A DNA stretch of 64,000 nt. Origin: Ophiocordyceps camponoti-saundersi (nom. inval.) (Eukaryota; Ascomycota; Sordariomycetes; Hypocreales; Ophiocordycipitaceae). Numbering within the stretch: position 1 is the stretch's first letter; every line of letters starts with the position of its first letter. This document shows, one piece after another, positions 23,801-36,494 of this stretch. The notes under the pieces were generated by a model. The model was given only the letters and a program-made list of their open reading frames with translations. It was not told where the DNA came from and did not search any database. The position numbers were made by a program, and so were the translations under genes. The DNA is taken from positions 554,646 through 618,645 of the forward strand of contig PDHQ01000003.1 of NCBI GenBank assembly GCA_003339415.1. The letters run 5' to 3'.

Positions 23801-26800
23801 TTTCCTTGTCGTTGGCGCGGATAGACAGCGACGTGTTGAACATTCGTCTTCCCGAAAGACCGAGGTGATGTTGAACTTCAGCCAAGGAAACATGCTGTAT
23901 AGACATGTGCTGTTTCAACCCTTCAGATGTCGTCTCTAGCACCTGTCTCGCCGAAGCTCCCAAGTTCACTCGGCTGATCAGCAGGTTAGCCAGCGGGCCG
24001 ACGAGATTCTCTACACCGTCAACGGGTGCGTCTCGTCCAGAGACCAGATAGCCAAAGCAAACATCGCGCATGCCGGTCATGTGAGAAAGGACCATGGCCC
24101 AGGCAACCTGAATAAGAGCGGACGGCATCACCTCCGTCTTCTTGCAAAACTCGTTGATGCTGACATGGAGATTGGCATTGCACGACAACTCGGTAAACGT
24201 CTCCTGAACGGTGGAATCGGGCGCCACAGGAGATAGAGGGAATTCACAAGGCTTGACGTTGTCGAGAAGAGAGGTCCAGCTGGTGACAATCTGCGAGCGA
24301 GACGTGCTGTTGATGTAACGAACAATGTCGGCAAACGCCGGAGCAACCGTCAGCTCCCCAGTACCGAGGTAGGCTGTGGCCAGCTCGGTCAGTAGCAGAG
24401 AGCTTGAGTGAGCATCCGTCAGGGCGTGGCTCATGTCCAGCCTGCAGGCGACCTCGCCCGCATCCGACTGACATATAACTAGGGCGTGCTCGGGCTCGTT
24501 GTCTGCAAAGGTCGACTCGGGCAAGCGGGACAAGGTCTCTGTAGGGCTCTCAGAGCCACATCTCAGGTGCGTCACCCTCACGGGCGGCTTATCCAGAACA
24601 ATCTGCAGGAAACCATTGCCTTCGGGATGCAGGGCAAAGACGGTGGAGAGAATGGTGTGACGGCCAACGACCTTTTTCCAAGCTTCTTCCAACTTGACGG
24701 CCGAGACGGCACCGTCAGTCAAGAGGCAGCGCCAGATGGTATAGGTAATGTACGAGGCTGCCCCCTTGACGGAACTCAGCAACATGCCCTCTTGAAGAGG
24801 CGAGCAAGGATAGATGTTCTGGATGTCCTTTGTCTTCACGCCCATGCGCGGAAGCTGCTCCATCATCAACGAATCGAGACCCCGGTAAGAGAGCTGAAGA
24901 AGTGGTAGGTCGCTCAAAGTGAAGCCCACAGGGGCACGGGCAAGGAGATGAACAGCAGACTCGAGAACATGAACAAACGTCTGCGACCACTCGCGGAGTC
25001 GATCTTGATGCTTCATGCCTTTGTGATAGTTGAACGACACGGCCAGGGCATTATCAGCCACGACAGCACCGATCTCAAGCATGAGGAACCGTCGTGCCGA
25101 CTGTGATATCTCGGTGATCTTTACGTCGCTATCATCCGTCGTCTGCGAAGACTTGAACAAGCCCTCTTCTCTCTCCAATTGCTGAAACCGTCCGGTGAAG
25201 TTGAAGACGATTTCGTACACATCGTGGCCTCGGAACGCCTGACGCCCCGACTCGCTATAGTGTTGACAAGCGTAGAACGGCAAACCCATGCGAGGAACCT
25301 TTCTCCTCGTGTCCTTGACAAGCCTCACGGCATGTGTCACCGTCTGATCGGGCGTGATGGGCACGGCGAGAGGGTACATGGTGGTGAACCAGCCGATGGT
25401 TCCGGACACGTCCGTCGGGAGCTGATCATCCAACTGCTCCCTCCCGTGACCCTCGATCCAAATAGCCGGCACAGAACGCTCAGGAAAGGTCTGATGGAAG
25501 GAGTATGAAAGAGCACCGAGGATGAGATCGAGGGCCTCTGTATGAAGACTTTCGTTGCTCTTTCCGAAGAGAAGCTTGCTAACGTCAGGTTCAAGACTGA
25601 CGTCGAGAGTATCACAATCTCCAAACGTGTTCTCTTCCAGCGGCAAGCCCCAAAAGTCCAACTCCGGCTCGGGGATCGGATAAGGCAGCACGGAAAGGGG
25701 AGAGAGACTGCTGCCGACCTTGGCTTGAACGGCGCACCATGAGCGGAAGGAAAGCGTCTTTTGCAGCTGCAGCTCTCCAAGCTTGACGTATTCTTCGACA
25801 TCGTTCCATAGAATCCGCCAAGATACCAGGTCAATCACCAGGTGATGGGCTGATAGGAGGACGACTTGACCTCCGCCGTTCGGCACGTGGAACAAGTCGC
25901 AAGCGAAGACCGGGCCCTCACAGATATCGAGATCTCCCTGTCGCTTCTGACCTATGCGGCCGACCTCATCGCGATGCTTCACCGTGTGCTCGGCAAAGGC
26001 AAACGAGTCAGGGCCTTCATCCTCGATTCTCTGCCGCCAAACGCCGCTGCCAGGGTCTCGGTTGAAGCGAGCTCGAAGCATAGCGTGACGGCTGACAAGC
26101 GCCTCGAGGGCACCCTTCAGTTGCTGCGTCGTAACATCTTGGCCAAGGTCGAGAAGGAAAGACTGGTTGAAGTGGTTCAAGCCGTCGGGATAGTCACGGA
26201 AGAAGGACTGCTGCATCGGCGAAAGGTCGAACTCGGCAGACGGATCTTCATCTTCCTCTCGCTCCAGCTCCGTCAACAGCTCGCTGCCGGTGGTGGATGA
26301 AACCGGCTTATAGAGAGATGCGAGCCTTCGAATCGTGTTGGATTGGAGGATGTCGCTGACGGTGAACATGACGTTGTGCAGTCGGCATCGAGACACCAGT
26401 TGCATGGCTGATATGGAATCGCCGCCGAGACTCGCAAAGCCGGCTTCGACGGACGCCTCCTCGGCTGTGAGGTTAAGAACTGACATCCAGACACTTTGCA
26501 AGATACCCTCGATCTCGTTGGCAGGCTGCGTCGAAGGTCCTTTCTTCTCGGTCGCGGTCCGATATTGCGCCCACATCGATGCGCCGAGAGCTCGGAGCCG
26601 ACGCCGATCCGTCTTGCCGGCCGTCGTCACCGGCATCTCCGGTACCGGGATGTAAGCAGCCGGAACCATATAAGACGGGACCACCTGTCGCAACCGGTCC
26701 GACAACCCTTCAGTAGCTTGTCGAACAGCCTCGTCAAGGTCATCCGCAGGAAGAGCCACAAAGGCGACGAGAATAGGGTTCCTAGCACCGGATGGTTGGA

Positions 26801-29800
26801 TGGTCTCAGCCACGATCTGAGCATCGGCAACGCCCATAAGCTGACGCACGCAGCCCTCCACCTCGCTCAGCTCGACGCGCTGGCCACGAATCTTGACCTG
26901 CGTGTCCTTGCGACCGATGAAAACCAGAGCTCCGTCTTCCCTGTATCTCACGAGATCACCGGTTCGATAGACGAGACCACTTCGGCCGATGGCGCGCTGA
27001 AGCCAGGACGGATCTCGAACGAAAGCCGCGGCAGTCCTCTCCGGATCGTTGAGATAGCCTTGGCCTACGAGTGGCCCTTCAATCCAGAGCTCACCGACGT
27101 CTCCCACAGGGGTCAGAGACTCAGCCTCGTCCACGATCCACGTGCACACGCCGAGTCCGCGACCGATGCTGACGTCGGTGGCATCCAGAGTAGAGAGCGT
27201 CGCAGTGGGCGTGCATTCTGCAGGGCCATATGCGTTGATGATGTGTGTCTTCCCGCTGGAAAGCGAAGCGTCGCTCGGCAACGGCGCCTCACCACCCAGA
27301 ATCATCGTCGTCAGCCTCGATAGCACATCTGGACCGAGAGCCCGGGCGACTGATGGTGTGAGATCGGCAAAGCTGATGTCGTACTTTGATAGACAACCGG
27401 CAAGGTCATTCTCCCGCTCCTCAGGCGATGGGATACAGAGACAGGCCCCTGAAGTGAGTGTGTTGAACAGGTTAGACCAGGCAACGTCGAAGGCGCAAGA
27501 TGCAAAGTCAAGCACGCGGGCATTCTGGTTATAGTCTAAGAACTGCTGCTGATAGGCGATGGCGCTGCAAAAGTTGCTATGCGAAATCATGACGCCCTTT
27601 GGTGTCCCCGTGCTTCCAGAGGTGAAGACGACGTAGAGAAGGTTAGAAGGGCTGAGGATAGGGAGAGTGTCTACGGCATGCTGCGGCTCAGGATCGACGG
27701 ATTCGTTTCGAGCGTCGCCGATGACGTCCACCTCTTTGTCGTCCGCAATCAAGCGACGAGCCAGAGCAGCATTCCGAACCGACGATAGAAGCACCGGCGA
27801 GGTCATCTGCGAGGCGATGGTCCGCAATCTGTCTTCCGGCTCCTTCATCTCTAACGCGACGAGGGCACCGCCGGCCTTCATCACAGCGAGAACAGCAACA
27901 GGCATCCAGGCAGATTTCTCAAACAGCACCGGCACCAACATCCCCGGAGAAACACCAAGAGACACGAGCCGGAGCGCAAGTATCGTCGACCGTCTGTCCA
28001 GCTCCTGGTAGGTGAGTTTACCGTCCCAGGCGTGGAGGGCTGGCGCGAGAGGACGTTCATGGACCCTGTTGGCGAAGAGGTGGTGAACGCACTGCTCCAT
28101 CGGCTCGGGAACACTGGCGTTCCAGTCCAGTGCTTCTTGAACACGGCGATCAGGTCGAGTAGCAACCAGAGATCCAAGCTTCTCTTGCGCCAGGCTGCGA
28201 TCCGCCAGCTTCCGGAGAACCTGCTCGAAGCTTTCGGTGATGATCTCCATCTCGCGACGGGAGATGGCGTCGGGGTTGAACTCGACGCGCAGCCGGGCTT
28301 CGTCGGTGCCTAGATGACACTCGACTTCAATGGGATACGTTACAGGGGCAAGTTCTCGGGACGTCTGGTCCTCGTCGTCACCACCAGGCTTGCTCAAGAA
28401 AGGCCGGGGAGGTGAGTCTCCTTCGCCGTCACCGTCGCCGTCGCCACCGGCTGCCGGCTGCACCACCATAAGCGAACCGAAGGAACAGGCCATGGCCGCC
28501 TCATCGCTCATCCGACGAATCCGTTGTAGACCGGTCTGTTCGAAGGGTATCATGTCTGTTGATTGTCGCTGTACTGCTTCTAGCAGCTTGTAGACGCTGT
28601 CATCCCAATCCAGCCTCACCCGCATGGGAACCGTGGCAATAGCCGGACCGGCCATGAGCTCGATACCATCGACTGGTGCCTGACGGCCGGTGACTGTGAC
28701 TCCGTACAACGCCTCATCGGAGCCGGCGCCGCGGGCCATGACCACAGCCCAGGCAGCGCGTGCCATGGTAGCCGGTGTGAAATCGCTGCGGCCCCAGCCG
28801 AGATTCGGCACCGCCAAGGACATCTGTGCCGCTGATCGGGGAGCTGTCGCGGTGGGCCGTGGTCTGGGAAAGTGAACCTCTTGTACACCCGTGAATTGAT
28901 CTCGCCAGAAGGTCTTGGCAGACATCTCGTCGCGGTCTTGTATGTACTTGATGAAGCCCGTCATGGGCTCCAGATCTTGACCGATCTCGCCATAGTACGC
29001 CTTCTCGGCCTCTGCCATGAGTAGTGGCAAGGACCATCCATCGTATAACGCATGGTGTATCTCCCAGAGGAAGCAGGGACGAGCGCCGGCGCCATTATCG
29101 ATCATGGCAAACCTCGAAAGAGGCGTTCCCAGTCCCATCTGCTGCTCCGGCCCGCTCTGCCGCCGCTGATAGTCGTCCATATCGGTGGCCGACAACCACG
29201 AGGCTCCTTGATCGAGGACAACCTGCACGAGGCCATGGCTGGGAAGACTGACGACTCGTGTGCGCAGGATCGGATTCATAGCCACGACCTGATCCCAGGC
29301 ACGACGCAGACGCGAAGCGCAGACGCCCTCGTCCACCTCATACACGTGTTGCGCCACGTAACTACCCGGAAGCCTCTGCGTAAGAGCCAACAGACCTTCC
29401 TGCAGAGGCGAACAAGGAAGCAAATCAACAACCTGAGAGGTCTGAGCACCGCAAAGCTGAGCAACTTGGGCGCGAGTCTCGTCGAGGTTAATGGAGGTGG
29501 TGTCCAGTAGGGAGAAAGGGGGAACAGCCGGGGAAGAAGAGGTCTGACTCGTCCGAGCCGAGAGCTGACGAAGGCTGGGACCGCGGAAGAAATCACGGAC
29601 GGAGAAGTAAAAGCCGTGATGGCGAGCCAAGGCGTGGAGACGCATACTCTTAGCGACGTCGCCTCCGAGCTCGAAGAAGTCGTCATCGCTAGAGATCTTA
29701 TCCGGGCTGATTTGAAGGACCTGAGCCCAGAGAGGCAACAAGAGCTGTTCCGTTTCAGAGGAATCGACTTGCTCAGCCTCTGGTGTATCGAGCGTCTCCT

Positions 29801-31046
29801 CGCTCTCGGAAGTGAACTGCATATTCTCGATGCTGTCATCGGACGGCTCGCTGTCTCCCCTTCCCTGGCTTTTGCTTTCGCCATCAGCGGGTCTGACGAG
29901 CACGACGACGCCTCCATCTGCGCATTGCACGACATCGCCGGCCGAACAGGTCCAGCCGCAGCAGCCGGACCAAGTTGATGCAAGAGACGTTGCGGAGGTG
30001 AGGAATTTGTTCGAAGCCGGCGCCGGGCCGAAAAGTGGGCCCTCGGGCCGGAGTTGGCTCACGGCGCGGCTCAAAGAGTGTGTAAGTGGTGAATTGTCTA
30101 GCAGGGCACGGACGCCATCGCCGAGGCTAAAGAGCGTCTGTTCCGTGGAAAAATCTGAATCCGAGCTAACGGCGGCCCACGGTTCTCCCACCAGTGTAAG
30201 ATGCAACCGGCCCGCTGGCCCGGACTTTTGGAGCAGGCCGCGTGCCAGCTCCGGAGTCACGTGCGCCGTATTGGCCCGGAGTGCCGCGGCGGAGCTCCAG
30301 ACGTCATCCGCATCAGTGGGGATGCACAGGCATCCACCGCTAGCCAATGCGTACAACATGTTACACCAAGCGGTGTAAGAGCCCGGCGGAGCGACATCGA
30401 GGGTGCGGCAGTCTGCGGCGTATCCGAGCTTGCGTTGTTGGTAGACGATGGCGCTGCTCATATCTCGGTGGGTTATAGCAGCGGCCTTGAGACCGTGTAA
30501 GTCGTCGGAATGGAAAACCAGGCAAAGGGCGTCTGAGGGGCTAACGAGCGTCATGCCGGCAGTTGCCTCCGACACCGGAGTAGAGAGCGTGTCGGCATCG
30601 AGAACAACAACCGGCCCGGGAGCGAGCTGACGGGCCAAGGAGGCATTGGCCGGAGAAGAGATGAAGACGGGGTCGGACAGGCGGCTGACAATGGTTCGGA
30701 GTCGCTCCTGAGGCTGTTCGAGGTCCAATGCAACGGCCACGGCACCGGCCTTGAACACGGCCAAAGCTACGACAGGAGCAATCAGAGACTTTTCGAAGCA
30801 GAGAACGACAGGTGAAGCCGGGACGAGGGCCAATCGACGAGCCAGACGGCTGGAGAGGACGTCGAGCTGGCCATATCCGAGCTCCCCATCCCGAGAGCAG
30901 AGAGCGGGAGCGGAAGGGCGTTCGACGACGTGACGCTTGATGAGGCTGTGAACGCATGCCTCTATCGGCTCGGCCAGGACGTGATCAAGGCCTTGCTGGG
31001 ACAGGGCGAGCAAGCCTTTGGTCAGTTGTGCTGGAGACGAACCCAT
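20838..31046 (-). CDS. Nonribosomal peptide synthetase, partly degenerate modules
   Basis: Two exons, 31046-23739 and 23675-20838, joined by a 63-base phase 0 intron, give 3381 residues. Domain order (approximate residues): degenerate A1 (20-395), T1 (430-500), C1 (515-975), A2 (980-1495), T2 (1505-1590), E (1605-2040), C2 (2060-2490), C-terminal half of another C domain (2510-2740), A3 (2760-3290), T3 (3300-3375). A1 has no SGSTGKPKG-type core, no YRTGD and no TGKxDRR motif. T1 reads LGGDV where LGGDS is required. C1 has HHALYDGW; E has HHLVIDLVSW. A2 and A3 are complete, and T2 and T3 carry GGDSI. No thioesterase, reductase or terminal C domain follows T3. The product would be a short peptide with one D-residue, of unknown identity, released in trans or spontaneously. 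Confidence 0.9.
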
Positions 31047-31116
31047 CCTAGCTTGCCCTTGCTCTGGGCTCGAGAATTGGGATGGAGGGGGCGATGAAGA
31101 AGGGGGGCCGGGAGGA

Positions 31117-31168
<52 letters not shown>

Positions 31169-31169
31169 A

Positions 31170-31223
<54 letters not shown>

Positions 31224-33303
31224 TTAGAGAAAGAGGGGAGGGAATACTGGTCAACCTAGACCGCGATGAAGGTTTGGGCTAGGAGAAGAGGGGGAGGTTG
31301 GCTTCCTTTGCCCGTCATGTCAAGAAGAACGAATGAAGAGATGAAAAAAAAAGGACGCAAGGGGGGGGGAGAGGAGAGACGAGGGGAAAGAAAAAGCCAG
31401 GGGATATGGATGACAGGTTAGAGCCATAGATCTCTTTATGCTGGTCACGACATTGGACTCTTCCCACCGAGGAGAAAGAAGTCCATCTACGGAGTACACA
31501 CATGCTGTCTCTCACCCCGTGTGTTTTGTTTTCCTTCTCCAACCTCTTCCTTCACGGTGAAGCATGGGTGAAAGACATTGTCGCAATCATGCAATAACAC
31601 ATACACACAGATACACGGACCATGACATACATGACGGGGACATACATACATACGTGACGTTTCCCCCCCCCCTCTCTCTGTGTGTCCTCCTCTGTCTCTC
31701 TCTCTCTTGCTGGAACACGGGGTTCCTCGTCCCAAAAGGAGATGCTCACCGGAAGCTGATGGTAGAGCTAAGGCGAGACCAGGGCGTTTTTTTAAACTGG
31801 CCCGCCGCCACTTTGCTTTCGCCAGCCCCGGGTAATTTAGCGCCAATCATGGGCCGATTCGTCCACACCATTCACAATACATATGTAGGTTCCGTAGAGG
31901 CTCGCAGCAAGTCAGTTCCTCTTTCGGGGGTGGCTCCCCCTCCGTTCCCTCCCCCCCCCCCCCTTTTTTTTTCCCCCAGTTGTTAACCTGCCTAGTAACC
32001 TTGGGTTGGCAGTTTAGAAGCTATATATTATGCCGTACTCAATCTCGCATGCATGCACATGCGAGCATTTCGAAATGGGACGGCACAGTGCCGCACAGCC
32101 GCTACACATTGGGGAGGGAGCTTTGAGATGGATGGAGTTTGTGCCATCTTTTACAACGCCAAGTTATTGCTACACAGACGGGCTTGACGATCAACTCGTG
32201 TACTTAGGAAAAGTAGCTTGTATTTCGTTTTTCTACCTATGTCTTTCGGTACGGTCCTTACTTGTACATACCTATGTATGTATGTAAGTTGCTCCTCATG
32301 TATGCAGATGTCTTGGAGGGAATGGAGGTGAGGCGAAGCGGAGGCGGAGGCGAAGATGAAAGACCTCGTATTCTTCTCAATGAACATCCTTTCCTTTTCC
32401 CCCTCCCCCTCTTCTTCCCCCCCATTCTCCTCCTCCTCGTCCCCTTCCCCCCCGGGACGTCGTGTGACGGTTGATGCAGTGTTACTTCTGCATTATGGGG
32501 CGAAGAGACATCAGAGGAGAGACAGCGAAAGAAAAGAAGAAAAAAAGCCCCCCCTCTCTCCTTATTCCTCAGCTCAGCCTCGCCTAGGCAAAAGGGTTAA
32601 AAGAGATGGGCTGTTACACCAAGTGTGTTGGTAAGTATGTAATCGTAAGATGAAAGGATGGACGGTCACGGGAGGAGGCGAGGAGGACGACGAAGAAGAA
32701 AAGAAGACCGGATTGTATCAATAATGAGCAGAAGAAGGAAAGAAGGACAAGAAGACGAACAAGGTCAATCCGGATATACATACATACGGATATAGGAAGC
32801 GAGAGGTTGTCATATCGTTCCTTTCCCTTCCACCGGGATGTTAAACAACCGAAACCCCTGAATCTCCCCTCAGCATCAACATTGTTCCGAACCGTTATAA
32901 CGACGTGCAACGATGCTTCGCCAGAGCCACGGTTGGACTCTAACACAACTGATCGTCAGAATCATCTTTCCCCCTCCCCCGCCCCCCCCCCTCCTCACCC
33001 CCAAACAGATACTGGCGCGGTTGAACCGGCCCGGAATGGTTCCAAGCGGGAAGCCGTCGACGGACGAATCAGATTATCTGTCTCATTGCTCTACCACTTT
33101 ACCAGACATGCAGCTTCAGCCGTCTCGTATGGGGGGTTGTTTTTTTTTTCCTTTGTGGCGAGGAACACCATGCAACTCTGCATGCCCACCGCTGCCGAAG
33201 GGGAGCATATCTTTTACGTACTGGAATTTCGGCCAGCGGGAATTTGAGGGGAAAAGAGGAAAAGGAAAAGGAAAAGGAAATGAAATAGAGCAAAAAAGAA
33301 AAT
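31047..33303. other. Intergenic, upstream of NRPS
   Basis: About 2.2 kb between the NRPS start and the 3' end of the beta-lactamase-like gene. It holds the NRPS promoter and many low-complexity runs: the G tracts at 31119-31222, a C then T run at about 31949-31975, CT and GAAA-rich stretches, and GGAAAA repeats at about 33255-33280. No gene is recognised on either strand. Confidence 0.5.
31119..31222 (+). repeat. Two near-continuous poly-G tracts
   Basis: A run of about 49 G (31119-31167), an AA pair, then about 53 G (31170-31222). It begins about 70 bases before the NRPS start codon, so the NRPS sense strand carries poly-C in its 5' leader or core promoter. Such tracts can form G-quadruplex and i-motif structures and are unstable in replication and sequencing, so the exact length is uncertain. 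Confidence 0.9.
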
Positions 33304-34986
33304 TCAATCATCGATCCGGTCGAACCAGATGTAATCCTTCATCCTGTCCTCAAGCCACAGTCCCATCTTGACGGCCTTGTCACCTTTGAGCCGAAATTCG
33401 GCCTTGATGGGCGATCCCTCCTTGTCGAATCGCTCTCGCAAAAAGGCCAGGTACTTGGTCTGGTCGCTGACGTGCTCGAGCCTTAGATGAAAGCCCATGG
33501 ATCTCTTGGTCGCATCCACCACTAGCTCGCCCTCATCCTCGTCCACCTGCATCTCGCGATAGCCCTCGTTCCAGTACCGTCCCGTGTAGGCGCTGAGCGG
33601 CACCGTCTGCGGCTGCGCATCTTTGATGCCGGGGCACATCTGCTCGCGTAGCTCCGCCGCCGGCCCGCGCCTTTCCTTTTCGTCTTCTTCGTCCGATGCC
33701 GAGCCGGAGTCGGAGCCGGAATCGGACTCGGAGAGCGACTCGAGCAGGTTTGTGCCGGCGTCGGGTCCGTCTACGGCCTCGTCGATGAGCCGGTGCGTCA
33801 ATTCGCTGACCACGTCGGCCGCCCCGTCCGAGTTGCCGACGATGACGCCGCCGAACTTGAGCTCCGGCACGAAGAAATGGTTGGTGCGGAAGCCTTCCTC
33901 CGAGCCGTCGTGCGACACGATGGTGTACCCCAGGTAATCCCGCACCTCCCAGCCAGCCGCATAGTAGAGAGGCGGGGGCGGTGGCGTCTCAGACCGCGAC
34001 GAGGCGCCGCTCGCCACCTCGGCGGCCTCGTCGATGACGTCGTCCGGCACGTCGTCGTCGCTCTGCCGGATTCGCCGCTTGACTAAACCCTCATATATGT
34101 CCTCGGAGATGGGGCCCGACCTGTTCATCATGGCCTGCACCCACTTGATGTAATCGTTGACGCTCGACAGGATGCATCCGGCACCTTGCGCTTCTGGAGC
34201 GTCGTCGTCGCACGGCACCTCGTCGTACTTGCCGCCGGCTTCGTCCCACACGTAACCCTTGGCGATGCGGTCGCCCAAGCCCTTGGTCCGGGCGCATCCC
34301 AGCTGCAAGCAAGTCGAATCCATGCCCAGCGGCTGCAGGAGGCGTTCCTCGAGGTAGTCGTAAAAGGGGAGCCCGCTGACGCGTTCCACCAGGTAACTGG
34401 CAACGGTATACATCATGTTACAGTAGATGTAGCCGCTGCGATTCGGCGCCACCACATCCAGGTTACGTAAATTGCGTGTGATGGATCGTGGGTCGTCGGG
34501 CTGGGCGGCAGAGCGGCCGAGGTAAGAGTTATCGTGACTGGACAGAAAGAGGGGGGGGCCGGCACATGACCGTCAGTTGGTTGGCCGTTTGTTCACGAGG
34601 AAAGAAAGGATAGTCACTGACGAAGGCATGCCAGTTCGGTGGCTGAGAATGTCCTCGACCGTCACGTCGGAGTGGTCACCGCCCGGCATGACGAAATCGT
34701 CAGGCAGAAGCTTCTCCATGGGGGCATCCCACTGCACGTCCGGGTAGCCATCGTCAGCAATGAGGAGGGCGACCGAAGCGGCCGTGAGCGACTTGGAAGC
34801 CGAGGCCATGTCGAAGAGCGTGTCTGCCGTGCAATCGACGTCCGGGTCGAGCGAGGCCTTGCCGAAGCCAGCCGACACGACGTCTTCCTTGCCCTTGGCC
34901 ACGGCCACGGCCAGGCCAGGCACTCGGAAGCGCTCCATGAGCCGCGTCACGTAGGCGGCGAAGTCTGGCGAGCGGACGACATCCAT
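33304..34986 (-). CDS. Serine beta-lactamase/esterase family protein (class C-like)
   Basis: Two exons, 34986-34622 and 34537-33304, give 532 residues. The intron uses GTCAGT..GTCCAG, phase 2, and restores the conserved GMPSHD block; reading through it would stop early. The catalytic SxxK is S62-A-S-K65 inside FDMASASKSLTAAS. The second motif is Y160-C-N162 (GYIYCNMMY). SHDGSEEGF near residue 330 is the likely third motif. The family includes fungal EstB-like esterases, amidases and penicillin-binding-protein-like hydrolases. A long acidic Ser/Asp/Glu insert (SESDSGSDSGSASDEEDEKE) lies before a C-terminal beta-domain. No signal peptide follows the chosen ATG, so it is probably intracellular. 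It could be a tailoring or detoxifying enzyme for the nearby NRPS product, but only position suggests this. Confidence 0.82.
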
Positions 34987-35252
34987 GCTGGCTGAATTTT
35001 TTGATTCTCTGCTGAGGGATTGACTTCGTGGGTTGGCTCGGCCGTCAAGACCTGGACTCGTCGTCGTAATATTCACCTTGCGGCCCGGGGGATAGTCCGG
35101 CTCGGGCCATCTCGATCGGGCGCCCCGATGCGGCCCGACGACCGGCCAAGGCCGCTGAGCCGAGCGGAAGCGCCGCATCGCCGATTTATTTCATTTTTTT
35201 TTTCCTTTGAATCTTGATTTTGTCCTAAGTATTACACGTGTGCAGTGCTCCT

Positions 35253-35279
<27 letters not shown>
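35253..35279 (+). repeat. (GT)n microsatellite
   Basis: About 13 uninterrupted GT dinucleotides located upstream of the beta-lactamase-like gene on the opposite strand. Confidence 0.9.
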
Positions 35280-35283
<4 letters not shown>

Positions 35284-36394
35284 CCCTTTACTTGTGGCTG
35301 GCTTTGTTCTCGACTGTCATCCCTTTGGAGCTCGTTGGGACGACATCATCAGCCTCCTGTCACAGCATCCATCCTGTGTCTAGAATCCTGCCGACCGACC
35401 GTACGTACACATACGCTCATACAGATTGGTCATAGCATGTATGTATGGTTCTGCGACTTGCGCTTAGCCGCAGGTTGTTTTGCGTCACCTCGCGTCTCCT
35501 CGCCCTGTTTTTCCTGGCAACTCAACCTGTTTTTGTTGGTTGGCACTTGAAGTTGGGCAGAATGGAGTCAAATCAGTTGGTGATGAAGCATCGAATTAAG
35601 CATCTTTCTTCTTCTTCTCCTCCTTCTCCACAGTTTGCCTCCACAGGCTCGTGGCGATCACCTATTAGTTATTACCCGCTGGGCTGAACCCCCAGCTAAG
35701 CTCGTTTAGGCGAGTCAATTCACAATCAGGCTGTAGTCGCCGCTTCCTAGCCCAACGGGTAATGATCAGACGGTTGGGAGCAGGTTTTATTGGTGGAGAC
35801 GGTTCGGTCCGGTGAGACTGACTCGGTATATGATTCACCTGAACCGGGGGCCCAGGAGGCTCGTGGGTGCCGATTCTGAGCCATTTTTTTTTTCTCTTGC
35901 ACCAACTTCAGCGGAGCAATTAACTTCTGCCTGCTCGTCAAGGCCTTCAAGGTTGCTCTGAATGACGCGTCCTCCGTGTCTCGGAAAACGCCGACTGGAG
36001 GCAATGCGCCTACCTACCTACCTAGGTGAACACCTCAGTCAGTCAGTCAGTCAGCCTGTCAGCCTATCAGCCAGCCACAGGTGGGTTCATTAGGCATTTC
36101 TGGCAGTCTGCCTAGGTCTGCCTAGGCAGATTGGGTAATATCCGTGTAGACGGTGAATTCATGCAAAGGCCAACTCAACTCTCACCGTCATAACACAGAG
36201 CAGATGAAGTCTTGATAGGTTCGTACTTCATGTTGTATACTAATCAAAGTAATACTAGTAGTCGTGGTATGAGGAAATAACAGAGAGGGATAGAACTCAC
36301 CCACTCGCGTTATGAAGTGCAAGCGGGGGCATCTCTTAAGAGGCGAGATGGAACGATGGTAACGTCGTTTTTTCTTGACTACGGTTTTCCATTT

Positions 36395-36494
36395 CGCCTT
36401 GCCGATGTCACCATCTGCCGGTCTGCATGACTTAAGAGATTATTCGCTTTGCCGATGTCATCATCTGCTGGGCTGCGTGACTCGAGACTAGTTC
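36395..36494 (+). repeat. 50-base tandem duplication
   Basis: Two adjacent copies, 36395-36444 and 36445-36494, start CGCCTTGCCGATGTCA and CGCTTTGCCGATGTCA. Most differences are C/T or G/A transitions. The pair ends about 120 bases before the ATG of the secreted helical protein, so it lies in that promoter. Confidence 0.8.

Noticed and set aside
31018..31282. Poly-Gly and poly-Pro frames at the NRPS start
   Set aside because: Translations of the poly-G tract only.
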